From: Metaphire vulgaris
Lineage: Eukaryota > Annelida > Clitellata > Crassiclitellata > Megascolecidae
Reading direction: 5' to 3'
DNA: 64,000 nt
Assembly: GCA_018105865.1 (NCBI GenBank)
Contig: CM030845.1
Span: 7,261,890 to 7,325,889 of the forward strand
Shown here: piece after piece, positions 42,141-55,888 of the stretch
How positions within the stretch are numbered: position 1 is the stretch's first letter
How the letters are laid out: each line of letters begins with the position of its first letter
The notes under the pieces: model-generated
Seen by the model: only the letters and a program-made list of their open reading frames with translations
What the model was told of the DNA's origin: nothing
Database searches by the model: none
Made by a program: the position numbers and the translations under genes

Positions 42141-45100
42141 TACCATCTAACCCATGCTGGTGCCTCTAAGCCACAGCACCAATAAAAAGCACTTTGCACC
42201 TTAACCACAAGAACTAACAATATACTGATTTCGGAACAGACACAGAGGTTATACATGGACTACTGGTTATACATAATTTCAGCAGATTTTAAACTGAAGA
42301 TTTAAAGCTGAATCCAAATTTTCTAATCAGTATTTAATGAAAACTGAATAAATTTTAGATGTTGAAGCTTGATCAAAATGCTTCATTAACAAATTAAACA
42401 AATATCAATTGTTGTAATTAATGAGAGAAATAGAGAAGAAGGAAGAGAGGGAGTGATGAAATAACTGAATCACACACTAATATTTATTTTTGAAGTTCTC
42501 AAAGTCAAAGAAATGAGTTATTTATTGTCAATGTTGATAAAATGTGTAAAAATTTAATCAACTGTCACTGATCAGAGAATAGAAAGATGAATTCATTCAA
42601 ATTTCTTCAGGCCGAATGACAACTGCATGACACAATTTCACACACTGAGAATAAAGAAAAGTTCAGCCTGATCTGCAGCAGCAGCCAAGCAAAAGACTTG
42701 ACTACTATCAAGAGCAAGGCAGTAAAGAGACATTAATATACCAGGTATATTAGAAGCAGCTGACGACTGAAGACGCTGACAATAACAGTCACAGGCACAA
42801 ACACACACACACACACACACGCATGCACTACCCCTTATGTACTGCACTTAAAACAACAGAAGAATTGTCTGTGAACAATTCTTTTAAATCAATTTCAATC
42901 AATTGTATGCCTTCATTCAACCATTCAACCGGAAGAAAAAGAAATAAGCACAGAAATAAGCACTCTAAATAGATATGCAAGCATGAAAATCAGTGAGAAC
43001 AAAAGTCAACTTAGTCAAGCAAGCAAACTTTTGCTGTACAGAAACTTAGGCTAATTCAATTGCACACAGCAAAATGTATGTAGCATGAGCTAAAGTCAAA
43101 TAGTTGTCTACTCTTAAACCATAATCACTGTAGTCCTATACAATGATATTAGAACATTTTAACTACCCGAGCACATTCACCAAGTTGCACTGCTACAGTG
43201 AAAAATGTGCATTTAAAAACCTGCCACTGCACAACATTGATGAAAATATAATATAACTCCCATAGAAACTTACTAATATGAAAATGGTTGGTTAATACGG
43301 TGCCACAATTTAGAGCCAACTACTGCATGCAATCAATTTTTTGACATTTGACAAACAAGAGTAGAGCTCTTTGTTTGCAAACAGTCATTAAGTTGTTATT
43401 CAGTCAAAGTAATAAATAAATGATAAACAATGCATTTTGGCTTTTGAACAGTACAAATGAATATGCCAAAGGTGAGTGTCTACCAGAAATGACACAAAAA
43501 GTCTTCAGCACCGTAATCCCTCATCTAGACTCTAGAATGTGCTCAATTCTGAAGTGCACAGAAACTTACAGACCTCAAACTAGTATTCCATCAAGATTGG
43601 ACACAAAAATAGATAGGCATCAAAAAAGCTGAAAGGGGAGCAGCGCCCGCACAATGCAGCAATCCATTAACTCCTTTCTCACTGACGTCTTAATCATAAT
43701 GGCACAGTTCAACTGGAAACCTATCACACGTCTTTCCATTATCTGATTTTCTGCAGTGGGCGATGATGTGGCAACAGCGGGTCGGTCGGTCACTCTCCCA
43801 TAAAAGAGCAGGAGTGTCGCAAATGGCAAAAGGAGATCTTTCAGCAGACGGAACACCAAAAGCACAAGTGGCATGCCATTGAAGCGTTTCGGACAGCTAC
43901 TTTCACCATTTTGACAGATCATCTGTTAGTTCACATACAAGTATTCAGGCGTCTAATCAGCCGACCATTTCCTCCCAGACGCACGTGATGAATTGGACAA
44001 AACCAAGCAATCAATGACATGCAAGCATCCAGGAGAAACCTATGAAACCTATAAAACGACAGTACATAACACTAATAATTTTACTGTGCAATTTATGTCT
44101 AAAACACAGAAAGCGGTTTTAAATGTAAATATTAGAATCACAACGGTTTCCAGCGTACGGTCAAACACCCATCAACATGGAGTTCATATGGAACTTGAAG
44201 AGCATCGACGTTAATCGGGTTCAACTGTATCCAGGCTGTGATTGCAGTTTTATGAGGTCTAGGGACGATGAACCATACCTGATCCAAAGAAAACAGCAAG
44301 TGAATTTTTCTACCAGTCCAAAGTTTTTTTCAGTAGATAGCGGTTGAGCACTTAACTTGGAGTCGGTCTATGACAAAGATATAGAATATGTTTGCAAAAT
44401 CTGTGAAGCTATCACAAAAAGCTACAGCTGAAATGTCACAGATCCTGGGACTCTAAATCACAGATTCACAGTATCATGTTCTCAAAAACGCTTTGACAGA
44501 CTTTTACCATAGTCCAATGCAATAGCCCTGGATAAAATCTGTCTGCTGGTAGTAAATTGTTGTTCCGTTCTGCCAGATACATGTTTTGCAAGGTCATGCA
44601 CAAAACGGTGATTCTCAGTCTGCAGCTAAAGTTAATTGTGTCCACATAATAAATAGCCTATTAACTTGTCTTAATTTTCTTTGGTAAGCCTTTAGGACAA
44701 CTTGAAAGCAATGTATGGCATGCTGTAGCAGCAATACTACGGAAACTCCATAGAATTTACTGCTTCACACATCCGAGCAGTAATTATCTGCAACAGACTT
44801 AAAGAACTACCAGTAGGTAAAATGTCTCTCCTTAATGCTGAGTTTCTTTGATTTTCTTGGAGCGTTGGCTGTCTTATCTTTTATTTGGACTGCCTTATCT
44901 TTGTTTTAATTTGAATGCCAACTAAACCTGAGTCACAAAACAATTACGGAAGGTATATTATGAAAGAGCTGCTGTGATTTACTACTGTGTGTCTGTGTGC
45001 TCAACACTGTCGTTTCCTTCCTTGCACAAACAACTTCATTGGCCATATTTTCATCACCCTTAAATTTACTTTGTTGCACTTTTCTGGAGCTAAATAATTA

Positions 45101-46199
45101 AAGAGGTTTACACTTTGCACATCCTCAGAGTGAATTCAGTCTGTCAACTTCAATACTATTCAAATCTTTCATTCAATATTAAATAAAAATTCTTGAACTT
45201 CAAAATACGAAATGCCCATGATAATATTATAATATATTACTGGGCTGAAAACTATCAAAATGAATATAGTAGCAAACTATTTTACAGCTCTTTACCCCGA
45301 TTTCGTGCTTAATCAATCATTGACTAATTGAGGCAAGACCACTGTATTATTACAGTATATTATTTTTAAAGAAGTTCTCGTAATTTACATCCATTCAATC
45401 CACCCAATCATCAATTTCTATAGCACCACTTCATAATGTACAGAAACATTGATATCAAATTCAAATATCTTACGTTCAACAAATTTTCGACTGTTGCAAC
45501 GTGTTGTGGACAAATTTCTTTTATACTAAACTTGCAAGGATATAAGGTCCTGCTTCCTGAATCTGTCCTTTCTTCAGACTTTCTGTAAACTGGAGCTGCA
45601 CTACTAATTCAGAGATACTGATTCTCATTTAAGACATATCAATCCTATAAAACAGGTACTACCAGGTACTGCCAGGTACTATTGTAGCTAGCTGAGTGAA
45701 TTTACAATCAAGCTCATCCACCCTGTCAATGGTGAGTAAAATGACCAGGTGAGCAAACCTCTGACCACTGTCCGTCTTATCCTTATCATGACTCCTTTCC
45801 ACCAAATGGCTTTCCTCCTTACAGATATTGTAAGTAATTTGGAACATCTGTCTGTATATGTCTGGACTGAGTTCAACCCCCCCCCCCTGACACATGACCA
45901 ACATGACCAGCAATGGTCTGAATTTTGACCTTCTGACCTACTTCTCCTGACCTCAACCACAAACCTGTTTTATCTGCTGACCATATATCACACAGAAACA
46001 TTAGACTGACAAAGCTATAAATCAAATATAGATTTGATAAACTTAAACTAGGAAATTCATGTCAGCAAAAACTAGGGCACCATAGCTCTTTTTCGTAAAT
46101 TGTTTATTGAAAGTGCTAAAATCTGCTACACTTTCCAAGCCCATGAATGTGATTCCACACAAATCTGACTAATATAGAATTTAAAACTACCACATATAA

Positions 46200-46726
46200 C
46201 AGGGGTGGCCAAATCCATAGAAGGTGCGAGCCGCAAATAACAGTTGTCAAACTCTTGGGAGCAGGGATATTTTTACACCCCTCTAAAGCCCACCCCCCTA
46301 ATACCCCCTCCAATTTAAGACCAACACCTTCCAAAAAAAAGTTTTCCCAATCCGAGCCTGAGATGCACCCATAACACCTTCCAACACCCCCAATTTGAGA
46401 CTGACACCCCCGCCCCAATTGATAATCCTAGAAATAACCCTGCTTGGGAGCTTCGTTGCCACAATTTGACACGAGAACAAGGCAGTGTGATCCAATTCTT
46501 TGCTAAACTCCATTAAATCTCTGCTACTATTTTTATGGGACCTGTGATAAAAGTAGCAAACAGGCAAAATTGTTACTGTTATAATGAAAGGTAAACATGG
46601 AAATGTGGCATTTGCATGCTTCTGTTGATCTTTTAACCTGCTCAAAAAATTTTAAACTTTTCGTGAGCTGCGTAATTCAGCTTGAAGAGCCACGTGTGCT
46701 CGAGAGCCCCAGTTTGGCCACTCCTG
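46200..46726. mobile_element. hAT-like MITE (CAGGGGTGGCCAAA) with a nested MITE
   Basis: Outer ends CAGGGGTGGCCAAA and GTTTGGCCACTCCTG with approximate duplications ACATATAA / ATATGTAA. Inner element 46262-46442 has ends CAGGGATATTTTTACACCC and TCCTAGAAATAACCCTG and perfect duplications CTTGGGAG (46254-46261, 46443-46450). A relative of the inner element is at 51898-52212. Confidence 0.85.
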
Positions 46727-47107
46727 ATATGTAAAATCAAGATGAATTTAACTAACAAATGCAATATGTCAAGTGGAATGACGCCAACCTTACAAACAGT
46801 GTTAAATTTTCCAAAAGCATCTGGATTGGATCAAAAATTTAAGCCATGCGAGTGGGTCTTGTGCTTAATTAGTAACAACTCCAACTCCTGGCAAAGTGTG
46901 CATTGCAAAGTGATTTCAAGAAGACTTATAACATCTTCAAATCTTACTATTCAATTCCAAATATAGCTATAATTAATTGGTTAGTGAACTTTCATTGATA
47001 GCTTCACAGTTTGCATATAAAACAAGATGGCTCCATTTGTCACTGACTCGCTTATGTAACATTTGCAATCAATGACCACTGAATCTGCACCATTAGTAGA
47101 CAAGGGT

Positions 47108-47243
47108 TCATCCATATAGTATGCATGCAAAAAAGGCATATTCTCAACCCCCTCCCCTCCCGTTTGCACACTACACTTACACAAAATCTCCTAAATCCAA
47201 CCCTCTCCCCCTCAATGCATACGTACTATATGGATGGACTCCA
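47108..47243. repeat. Short inverted-repeat element
   Basis: GGGTTCATCCATATAGTATG and GTACTATATGGATGGACTCC are inverted ends around a C-rich centre. No clear target duplication. Similar terminal sequence (GTCCATAAAGTACG-type) occurs at 51598 and 52637-52660. Confidence 0.6.
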
Positions 47244-48604
47244 AGACAGATGATCATCTACAATAAAACTGAGATATAACTGACTCAGTTATAACATATA
47301 CTACTGTACTTAGTTGCAACATACTGCAATGTTTCACTACTGTATTGGCAACATACTGCAATGTTGCACTACTGTATTGGATGGTATTGGATATAACGTA
47401 CCTCGTATATAACATACTAAATTTTACAGACTCACTAGTATGTTATACTGTAACTGTGTTACAACCTACGGCAGTGATTACGGTATTCTTTTCTTCATTG
47501 CAAGCACCACAGCTATCTGCAGCCACACCAAACCATGTATCTGACTTCGTGCACACGGCAAAATTCAATTAACTGTTGTGCTTACTGTTATTGTATTTTT
47601 TTAATATATGCAATTACACTGGCTTACCTCTGATGCAGGAAAACACCTAATTAAAAAAATGTGTGGACTGTTTCCAGTTTCTGAAGTGCACCACAGTGAG
47701 AATATATTGTAAAGTATTGTGTCACTCTTATTTGAATCTGATTCAATCACTTGCAGAAAATAGCTCTGAATTTGATTAATTAAGTTCACTTTCCAAACCT
47801 ATGAAGATGATCAAATATTAACTCCTTAAAGATCTACAGAAAAACATCCACCTGAGGCAAAAAAGATCAACACCAGAGAGCGTAGATAAACAGGTTCTCT
47901 TGATGATCTCCACCAGTTACAACTCTAACAGTGCTGATACTAAATCAAAACCTGCTTAACACTATAGTTATCCTCAACCCAAGCATGCAACAACTTAGGA
48001 GAAGCAAACAGGTCTACGTCAGGATGAGCCATCCATCCACTCACTCACTGCTCTGGTCTCCGATATTCTCTGAATGCCTGAATGCGCATGGACTTTGCAG
48101 GCCTGACATCGTCACATCTGGAAGCAATATTCGAAAGGACCTGATGATCATCAAGTCATCCTACACAGGATGGTAAAACCAGAAAACTACAACGGGTCTG
48201 TAGCTATTAGCCCTTCTTCCGTGCAGCCAACTGCACCTTGAGACTGAAGCATGCACAGTAGAGAGCTGAAATGGACTTCACAACCGAAGCCAGAGCAAGT
48301 GCAACGCGGAGCGGTGGTTATGCTGATCTCCAGAGCAACCAAGGTGCTCAGAATAAACCAGATCAACACATGCTCAAAAAGAGTCAAAATTCTGCAGAGA
48401 GAGAGACAGACAGACAGACAGAGACAGAGCAAGAGAGACAGAGAAACCAGTGAAACAAAACTTATAAAGACATTCCATCTGATTATTATGCAAATGTCAG
48501 CCAAATGAAATCACATTGTTAAACAAGGCATCGATGTGAAACTCTATAAGTTCAAACAAATAAAGCACATCTGTAGCAATAACAATTAATCTCATTGACA
48601 TATC

Positions 48605-48700
48605 ACTAATGCCGCCGCCGCGGCTGCTGCTACAGCTATTACGTTACATCCTGACGTCATCATGATGTCGTTGTCCTGGAAGAATTTTTCAAACCGGAAT
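48605..48700 (-). promoter_or_regulatory. GC-rich patch with a CRE palindrome, candidate Lar promoter area
   Basis: GCCGCCGCCGCGG at 48611-48623 and a perfect CRE-type palindrome TGACGTCA at 48652-48659 stand out from CpG-poor sequence to the left. Composition becomes CpG-rich from here rightwards. Calling this the promoter is inference; no TATA box or initiator was identified. Confidence 0.25.
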
Positions 48701-50460
48701 TCAATAAATCCGTGGAACTTTCCTCCTGACGACCATTTGAAAATTCACTCTGCTATTCTATTAAATAATAGGAGAGAGGCATTATCAGGCATAGATAAGA
48801 GTGGGAGTTTGTCATGATAGGAGGCCAGCTTGACTATAATGCCGTCTTGTAGGAGGCAGAATAATTTTAACCTGTTGCTGCTAGGGCAGTGCAGTGCTTT
48901 GTTTAGTCCATATTGGAGTGAAATAAAGTGTTATTAGGCCTATAATTAAAAAATGGAGTGCGCAGTGATGGCCTGCAGATCATTCTTTAGGGTTGCTGTC
49001 AGGGACACTGAGAGAAATTCCGGGCCCCGGAACAAAAAATTTGCTGGCCTTTAAGAAAAATTTATCAAGACTCCGAAAAACCTGACAAGCAAAAAAACAT
49101 TATCATCAACTCTCCAAACAAAGCCTGACAAGCAAAAAACCTTATTGTCACTGGATCTGGGCCCCTGAAAACTCCATGGGCCCCGGTGCAATGTACCGGC
49201 TGCACCCCCTCTCCTCAGGCCTGGTTGCTGTAGAAGAGTGTGTTTTTAGAAGTGTTTATTTGTTGGAGTGTTAATCGTAAAACTTAAGGTGTGATTTTTT
49301 ATCATCATGAGTTAATTTTAATGATGCTGTATTTAAAGAGTATTGTCACTATTGTGTTAAATGTATCTTAAAGTTGAGTTGAAATGGTGACACTGTGTAT
49401 TTTACTGAAGCTAGGCTAATGGCTGTATGTTGTTTATAGGAGTCTAGAGAGATCCAGTAAACAGTTACAGTGCAATGGAGTTACAGAGCAATGGAGTTGA
49501 CCCTGCTGGCTATTATTATTATATTATTTGATCCTTATTATTATTATTATTATTATTATTTTTTATTATTATTTTTTCTTATTACATTTTTCTTGTAGCA
49601 GTCTTATCAAAATCGCCAACTTTGAGGCCTTCGCATCTAAGAAAACGTCAAATAAGTCTACCGTTGAAGTAACAATCGGTGGTTTGACCAACCTGCGTCA
49701 GACAGCGGACTTCGACGGACAATTGAAAAGTCGACCAGCATAAAGACAACGAACGAAGAGAGTCGCAAGAGAGCGAAACGGAATCTCGCTTCGAACGAAC
49801 GCCTTCCATTCGCCCACCGTGCACGAGTCGACTGGCATCGGCTCAGCGTGGGCAGGCAGCGGAGGACGTCTCCCTCTGCCTGTATGTCTCTGAGAGTCTT
49901 AAAAAAGGCGGCGAGACGAGGGGCCAGGGCGGCGGCCGGTAGGGCATGGGCAGCTGCGGCCGACGACGCCGTTCATCCGATCACCGACCGGGCAGCATCC
50001 TTTGTTCCGATGCGGCAGGTGAGCATTCTCTCGCCCGGTGCCATCGTCAACGCAGCGGCCAAAGAGGGGACAGCGGTCGGTACGGGCGGTCATTACGGCG
50101 TCCAAAACACGACCCCAATGTGGAATAAGCTCTCCTCCCCTCCTCCCCTCCTCTTCCTCCTCCTTCTCCTCTTCCTCCTCCTTCTCCTCTTCCTCCTCCT
50201 TCTCCTCACACACACACACAAACACACGCTGACCCGACAACGGTCGACACGAAATGCTACTCGTTAGAGACGCGCCTTTGCAGTCGATAGAAACAATAAA
50301 TTCCCTTTATTACACGTCTCTTGTAATTTCTCGCAATACGTTTCACGAAACTTCTGTAACCTACGAATACTGCGCTCTTTCGTTTCGGCGACTGAGACGA
50401 AACTTCGCCAAGAACGTATAATCGACCGACGTCCAAAGCTACTCGGTGAACAAGCAAGCA
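48701..50460. other. CpG-rich region without a recognised gene
   Basis: 49600-50420 is strikingly CpG-rich on both strands, with open frames in several registers and CTC/TCC repeats (50140-50205). A TTA run lies at 49527-49575. 48990-49220 looks like a decayed element rich in GGGCCCC. It could hold a non-coding first exon of Lar or regulatory DNA, but no splice-supported coding sequence is visible. Confidence 0.35.
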
Positions 50461-50466
50461 CACTTT

Positions 50467-50771
50467 CAGTGGCGGTTCCACGTGGGGTATGAGTGGGGAT
50501 GCATCCCCCGGCTCGCCGGACTTTTTTTGCTAGTCAAACTATTTTTGGGTAAAAGTCAAGTAAAATGACGGGGAAAACTGCGGGTGACCTTTTTTCGCTT
50601 GTCAACCTATTTTTCGTTAAAAATCTAGTAAAATTCGAGCAAATTGACTTTTTTGCTTGTCAGCTTTTTTCTTTTCCGGCAAATTTTATTGATTTCCCCC
50701 TCTCTTTTCATTCCCCCACCAACTCCTAAGAATTCATTTCACCCCACCAAGAATTCCTGAAACCGACACTG
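50467..50771. mobile_element. hAT-like MITE, CAGTGGCGGTTCC family, copy 2
   Basis: 305 bp, inverted relative to copy 1 at 11896. Left end CAGTGGCGGTTCCACGTGGG, right end CAAGAATTCCTGAAACCGACACTG read from 50748, with perfect duplications CACACTTT (50459-50466, 50772-50779). Confidence 0.88.
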
Positions 50772-50814
50772 CACACTTTAGAGTTTAGAATTAATTTTTG
50801 TGATAAGTTCGCCA

Positions 50815-50999
50815 CAGTGGCGGCTCTAGGATTTGGCAAGTGGGGGGCCGTTGGGGTGGCAACTTCTAATCATGGGGGCCAACCATTTGTTGTTTAATGT
50901 ATGTAGCATTAAGTATAGGTCCCAACTGGGGGCCACTGGGGGGCAGGCTCTCAATAGGGGGGCACGGGCCCCCCTGGCCTCCCGGTGGAGCCGCCACTG
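50815..50999. mobile_element. hAT-like MITE, CAGTGGCGGCTC family
   Basis: 185 bp, ends CAGTGGCGGCTCTAGGATTT and CCGGTGGAGCCGCCACTG, perfect duplications GTTCGCCA (50807-50814, 51000-51007). A truncated relative is at 9275. Confidence 0.9.
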
Positions 51000-51597
51000 G
51001 TTCGCCATTGTACTGCGTCTGCATGTAGCCATACGCCGTCTGTCCGATGCGATACGGTTTACCCTGGAATAATTTAACCTGGATCTTGAATGATTTTGGT
51101 TTGGTGTGCCATCGACTGATGCTTCCGTGCATTGGAATTTGTGAAATGGTGCTATAGAAGCTTAGGATTACACGGATTAGATTAATAGGCGTTCTTGGGC
51201 TATAAGATGGGGCCCGATAAATTGCTGACCTCGAGGGTCCGTCGTTCTAGCTCAAGCTGATATGATTATCTTTTAAGCTGGTGTCCAATTTCGATGCATT
51301 TCATTAGACATATTGTTATGGCACGTTGCTAAAACAGTTAGGGGCCAATTTACGCGGCGTAGAAGCCCGTAAAGTTAATTTACCGTCAAGAGACTGGGAA
51401 ATTTCTCATGCCACTATAATTAGGCCCTATTAGCCTATGGCCAGAACGTCCCTGTCGGCTGACATTCTCGGTGGAAGAATCATTCATAAATTCTCATGTT
51501 CAGTGTCAGCTCAAATCTTCAACTACAAATCCATTCATTATACCCTCAACATTAGGAATATATACGTAACACTGGCTCTAGCTTCTTAGGGACCGTC

Positions 51598-52351
51598 CAT
51601 AAAATACGTCATACTATTTTTTGACCATTTTTACTACCTACATCTATGTCACAACTCTCGGAACTCCCTAAAGGTACGTCACAAATCTCGGACCCCTTCA
51701 AGCTTCGCCCATAAATTACGTCACGCAATTTTCTACAGGGTGGCGCATAAAAGCCGGACTATATTAAATGCAAACCTAAATGTGACTAGTCCGGTTTTTT
51801 GCGCCACCCACTATTTAATATATTCGAGTTCTCTTTCAGCTATCTGCAGCAAAACAAATATTTAACTTCCAATGTTGATAACGAATATAATTGAGAGCAG
51901 GAATAATTTTACGCCCTCCTAACACCCCAACACACCCAACACACCCCAATCTGAGGTCGACACCCTCCAAACTTGGTAATGTGACAATGGTATGCATAGA
52001 AAATGCATACTAATTAGCCCTGAACACTCTCCCCCAATGGAGAAGTACACCCCCAACTTTAATTATCGGATGACCTTTTTTGCTTGTCAGTCTTTTTTGA
52101 GACTAGATAACGTTTTTCCCTTGTCAGTCTTTCTTGGAACAGACTCCAAATTCCGACACCCCCAGACTTTCCCGACACCCCCCCCAAATTCACAATCCTA
52201 GAAATAATCCTGATTGAAACCTAAAATGTAATGCATTTCGGGCAATAAAGTGTTAATGAACAATTAAAAACGTATTTAACCATAACTCATATATCATTTA
52301 TATTCAAGAGGTTATTTATACTGAAAGTGTAGGGGCGTAGCGACGGGGAGG

Positions 52352-52415
<64 letters not shown>

Positions 52416-52660
52416 CCAAATCAGTCTACCTTAAAGTTTTTTATGTGATTTACATGTGGTTATATGTGGTTTATATGGTTTATGTGGTTTATAGTTAAGA
52501 TTTATACCCACCCTAAATATTTATACCCTCCCTAATCAAATTCCTGGCTACGTCCCTGGAAAGTGTAACGGCGCGCCGGTCCCTGCCATTCCTCAGTCAC
52601 AAACTGTCACTTTCTTAGACCCCTCCCCTCGAGCGTGACGTACTTTATGGACGGCCCCTA
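51598..52660. mobile_element. Composite: inverted-end element carrying two or three nested MITEs
   Basis: Outer ends AGGGACCGTCCATAAAATAC and GTACTTTATGGACGGCCCCT are inverted, though I see no target duplication. Inside are a small palindromic element at about 51741-51811 (GGTGGCGCATAAAAGCCGGA ... CCGGTTTTTTGCGCCACC), an element at 51898-52212 (CAGGAATAATTTTAC ... CTAGAAATAATCCTG) and one at 52331-52558 with perfect GAAAGTGT duplications (52323-52330, 52559-52566) that also contains a TA run. Confidence 0.65.
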
Positions 52661-52928
52661 CCGCTATATGCCCGGGTAGACCCTGCTGCTATTTCTCCAA
52701 ATTTACCACGTCGTCGTCGTCGTCGCAGCGGCCGCTGCATCCATCGTTGTAGCCTGGCGTAAAAAGACGGGACTCAATCCGATGGGTTATTCATGCACTG
52801 ATTCCTGACGCTATACAGCATCTTCGTTGAATTCCGTCCGCGGTTATGGCCCAAATTGAGGATCGCTATATTGCTAATGCTCTGTGGCTCGTGGAATTGT
52901 GGAATTATACAGTATTATATATATATAG

Positions 52929-52983
<55 letters not shown>

Positions 52984-53043
52984 TATATAGTAAAACGACC
53001 CATTTGCCATTTCGTGTGAATTCTTAAAAATTTCACTCTGGAT

Positions 53044-53210
53044 CAGGGCGTAGAGACTGGGGTATATCAGTATATATATATACCCCAAAAATCAGTCTAC
53101 TGTAAAGTTTTTATGTTATTTATATATGGTTCATATGGTTTATAGTTAAGATTTATACCCCCAAAATATTTATACTCCACCCCCAAATAACATTCCTGGC
53201 TGCGCCCCTG
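53044..53210. mobile_element. MITE, second copy of the 52331-52558 family
   Basis: Ends CAGGGCGTAGAGACTGGGG and TTCCTGGCTGCGCCCCTG, near-perfect duplications CTCTGGAT / CTCAGGAT. It shares ACCCCAAA, ATCAGTCTAC and AAGATTTATACCC with the 52331 copy. TA runs lie on both sides (52918-52980, 53297-53330). Confidence 0.75.
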
Positions 53211-53294
53211 CTCAGGATTTGTATGTTACTAAGTAATACGAAGTGAGTTTAGTGTACCAGAGTGGCATGTAAGACCACCTTACTTACCCTAAGC

Positions 53295-53333
<39 letters not shown>

Positions 53334-53547
53334 CCTGATTTTGTATTCATAGCCGCCCTCTTGTAGATTACGGATTCATGGCATAAAGACCATGCACTGC
53401 TGATGCAGTTACGAGAAGAATCGCCGGAAAAAACTTACAGTATAATTAGAAAGACCGAATTTGCTGATCGTCGGATCGATGTTGTCGGTGAATTCACAGG
53501 CGGCGCTTTCCCTACAGAATCACTTAACGACGACATTCGACGAAGCA

Positions 53548-53752
<205 letters not shown>

Positions 53753-53759
53753 CAACTAA

Positions 53760-54398
53760 CTTTGCCATCTACCGGAAGCGAATTAGGCCTACGCACACGC
53801 ACAAACACACACACATGTATGGTGGGAGGGCGGAGGGGAAGAAGAAAAGAGGAAAAGCGAGACAAGAAAAGATAACAATATATATTTCCATGCAGGGTCG
53901 GCCCTAGCAAGGGCGCCCACAAACATATTTCCAGGAGGGGCAAAACACGTTTTAACACAATGGTCACGGTTAATATTTTAGCAAGGGTTCAAATTTCAAT
54001 GTAAAATGTTGGCATTTGCATTTTCCAGGGGTTGGCAAGTGCCCCCTCTGACCCTAATGTGCGGACGCCCATGGTCCCTAGGGCAAGACGAGCAAGATAC
54101 AACGCATTCCACCCCGCGCTTGTGGTGACTGCGTGTTTTGCTGTAGAAATGCGAAATAATCGAAACTCAAAGTCAATTAAAACATAAATTTGACTTTTTA
54201 TTTTTCACTATGCTAATCGAAACGAGAGCATTTTTAGCTGGTTTAAATTTTGTGTTCAAATAGCTGGCTGTGGTTCGACAGTGTCTCAATTAATCCTTTA
54301 ATCGATTATATAGGTGTTTGAATTTCTAATTTGGTGAGCAATCAAATCCAAGAATCCTTGCGTTTGGGCACCGCGAACTCGAGGACCTGCCCTGTTCC

Positions 54399-54496
<98 letters not shown>

Positions 54497-54628
54497 CAGA
54501 GAAGAGAGAAAAAGAAAGAGAGCGAAGAGCCGTGAGAAAAAAGCATTTGTGTATACATGTATCGTGCATTCATTTAACATATACGTACCGGTACACTCAT
54601 AGACTTACAATCGTACATGCAGTACGTG

Positions 54629-54671
<43 letters not shown>

Positions 54672-55218
54672 GACGACGACGACGACGACGAAGAAGAAGA
54701 AGAATAAGAAGAAGAGAAGATGGATAGGGAGAGAAAGAGGAGAGAGATGGGGAGGAGGTCTCAGGTCGTTTTTAGCAAAATCTTCGAAATCATGAGTGCT
54801 AAAATCTACGATTTACATTACACACACACTGTATATACAGTACTTATTTAAAAGCCCATCATCTGTTGTGTGTAGTGTTCCGCGTGTTGTGTGCAAATTT
54901 TAGAGGCGCTTTCAGAGTAGCGAGCGCTGTAGAGAGCAAATGGTGACTTGATAAACGGCATTGTCCGTCGTCTGTACATGCAGCTTCCACCCGATTGCCA
55001 GTTTCTTTTTGTGAATCTCAATATCGTTTCCTAAATGGTTCTGAAACACAGCTTCCCATTATCGCGTGCATGCCGACTGAGTGAGATCTTGCTAGCCTAT
55101 CAACCCAACTGCAACCTGTACCTTCGGTCGCCCGACGACGTTATTTTATAACGCGCGCGGATTGTCGAAATGCCTGATCAGTTTGTCTTCTATACTCGGT
55201 TCGTAACAACATTATTGC
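53760..55218. other. Between microsatellites; no gene seen
   Basis: 53893-54090 looks like a decayed element (CAGGGTCGGCCCTAGCAAGG, later GACGCCCATGGTCCCTAGGG). 54740-55218 is unique, CpG-containing sequence without a recognisable feature. Confidence 0.4.
54402..54735. repeat. GA-rich tract: GA run, second GA run, CGA and GAA units
   Basis: (GA)n at 54402-54494, (GA)n at 54634-54670, (CGA)n at 54670-54691, then AAG units. The purine strand is opposite to the CT run at 53550. Confidence 0.95.
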
Positions 55219-55391
55219 CAGTGTTTTATCCAGGCCTTTTGGGAGGGATATTCCCCTCCTGCCCCAGAAAATAAAAATCCCACCCCCTCCCCAAAAAAAA
55301 TCGCAGCATAAATCTTTTTTGCATTGAACTATGCCTCTTACCCTCCAGCCAAGTCAATTTCCCCAAGGCCTGAAGTCTGGATAAAACACTG
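55219..55391. mobile_element. hAT-like MITE, CAGTGTTTTATCCAGGCC family
   Basis: Ends CAGTGTTTTATCCAGGCC and GGATAAAACACTG. Same family as 630-809 and 55889-56072. The flanking 8-mers (ATTATTGC / ATAATAAT) do not match well, so the insertion is older or rearranged. Confidence 0.75.
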
Positions 55392-55493
55392 ATAATAATA
55401 ATTAATTATTGCATAGCTCTCCTTTGCTCAGTGCGGCAGCTGATTAATTATTAATAATTTATTATATTATAGAGGCGTTGTATAAATCTTGGG

Positions 55494-55825
55494 GCGGGAA
55501 GTTAGCAGAGTGGTAGTAACACTGGACGATAGAGCAGAAGGTCGCGGGTACGATACCCGCAGGAGCCCTACGGTGGACTGAGCCTTACTGGCTAGAGGAC
55601 GGTGGTAAAAATGAGCAGCAGCGCTAAGCTGCGAGGTAAAACGTTGGTCTGGGAAAAGTAATGGAAACCTACCTAAGATTAACTAACTAAGATTAACTAA
55701 GATCCTTCTATCATCTGAGCGGACTTTTAACATCGCCACCTTCGGACCTTCATCGACAAGTCAGCGCTGTCAAAGCGCTTTTGAATTTGGTTTTTAACTA
55801 TGCTACAGCGCTATATAAATCGTCC

Positions 55826-55870
<45 letters not shown>
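55494..55870 (+). mobile_element. tRNA-derived SINE with TAA tail
   Basis: Head GTTAGCAGAGTGGTAGTAAC (A-box region) and GGTACGATACCC (B box), a body of about 250 bp containing GCGCTGTCAAAGCGCTTTTG, the pre-tail GCTATATAAATCGTCC and a (TAA)n tail at 55829-55870. The orientation is plus. Confidence 0.8.
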
Positions 55871-55871
<1 letters not shown>

Positions 55872-55888
55872 TGCTTATACCACCTACG

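Larger units (their letters stand above)
41514..48600. other. Upstream region, probably 5' UTR intron(s); no coding sequence recognised
   Basis: AT-rich and CpG-poor like the Lar introns. Holds a CTGT/TCTC repeat (42020-42140), CA runs (42793-42822), a nested MITE pair at 46200 and an inverted repeat at 47108-47243. The acceptor before 41513 implies an upstream non-coding exon to the right, which I could not place. Confidence 0.45.

Noticed and set aside
49848..50267. 139-codon plus-strand frame and a 113-codon minus-strand frame over the same bases
   Set aside because: Both strands are open through the same GC-rich and CTC-repeat sequence, which points to composition and not coding. No domain or splice support.
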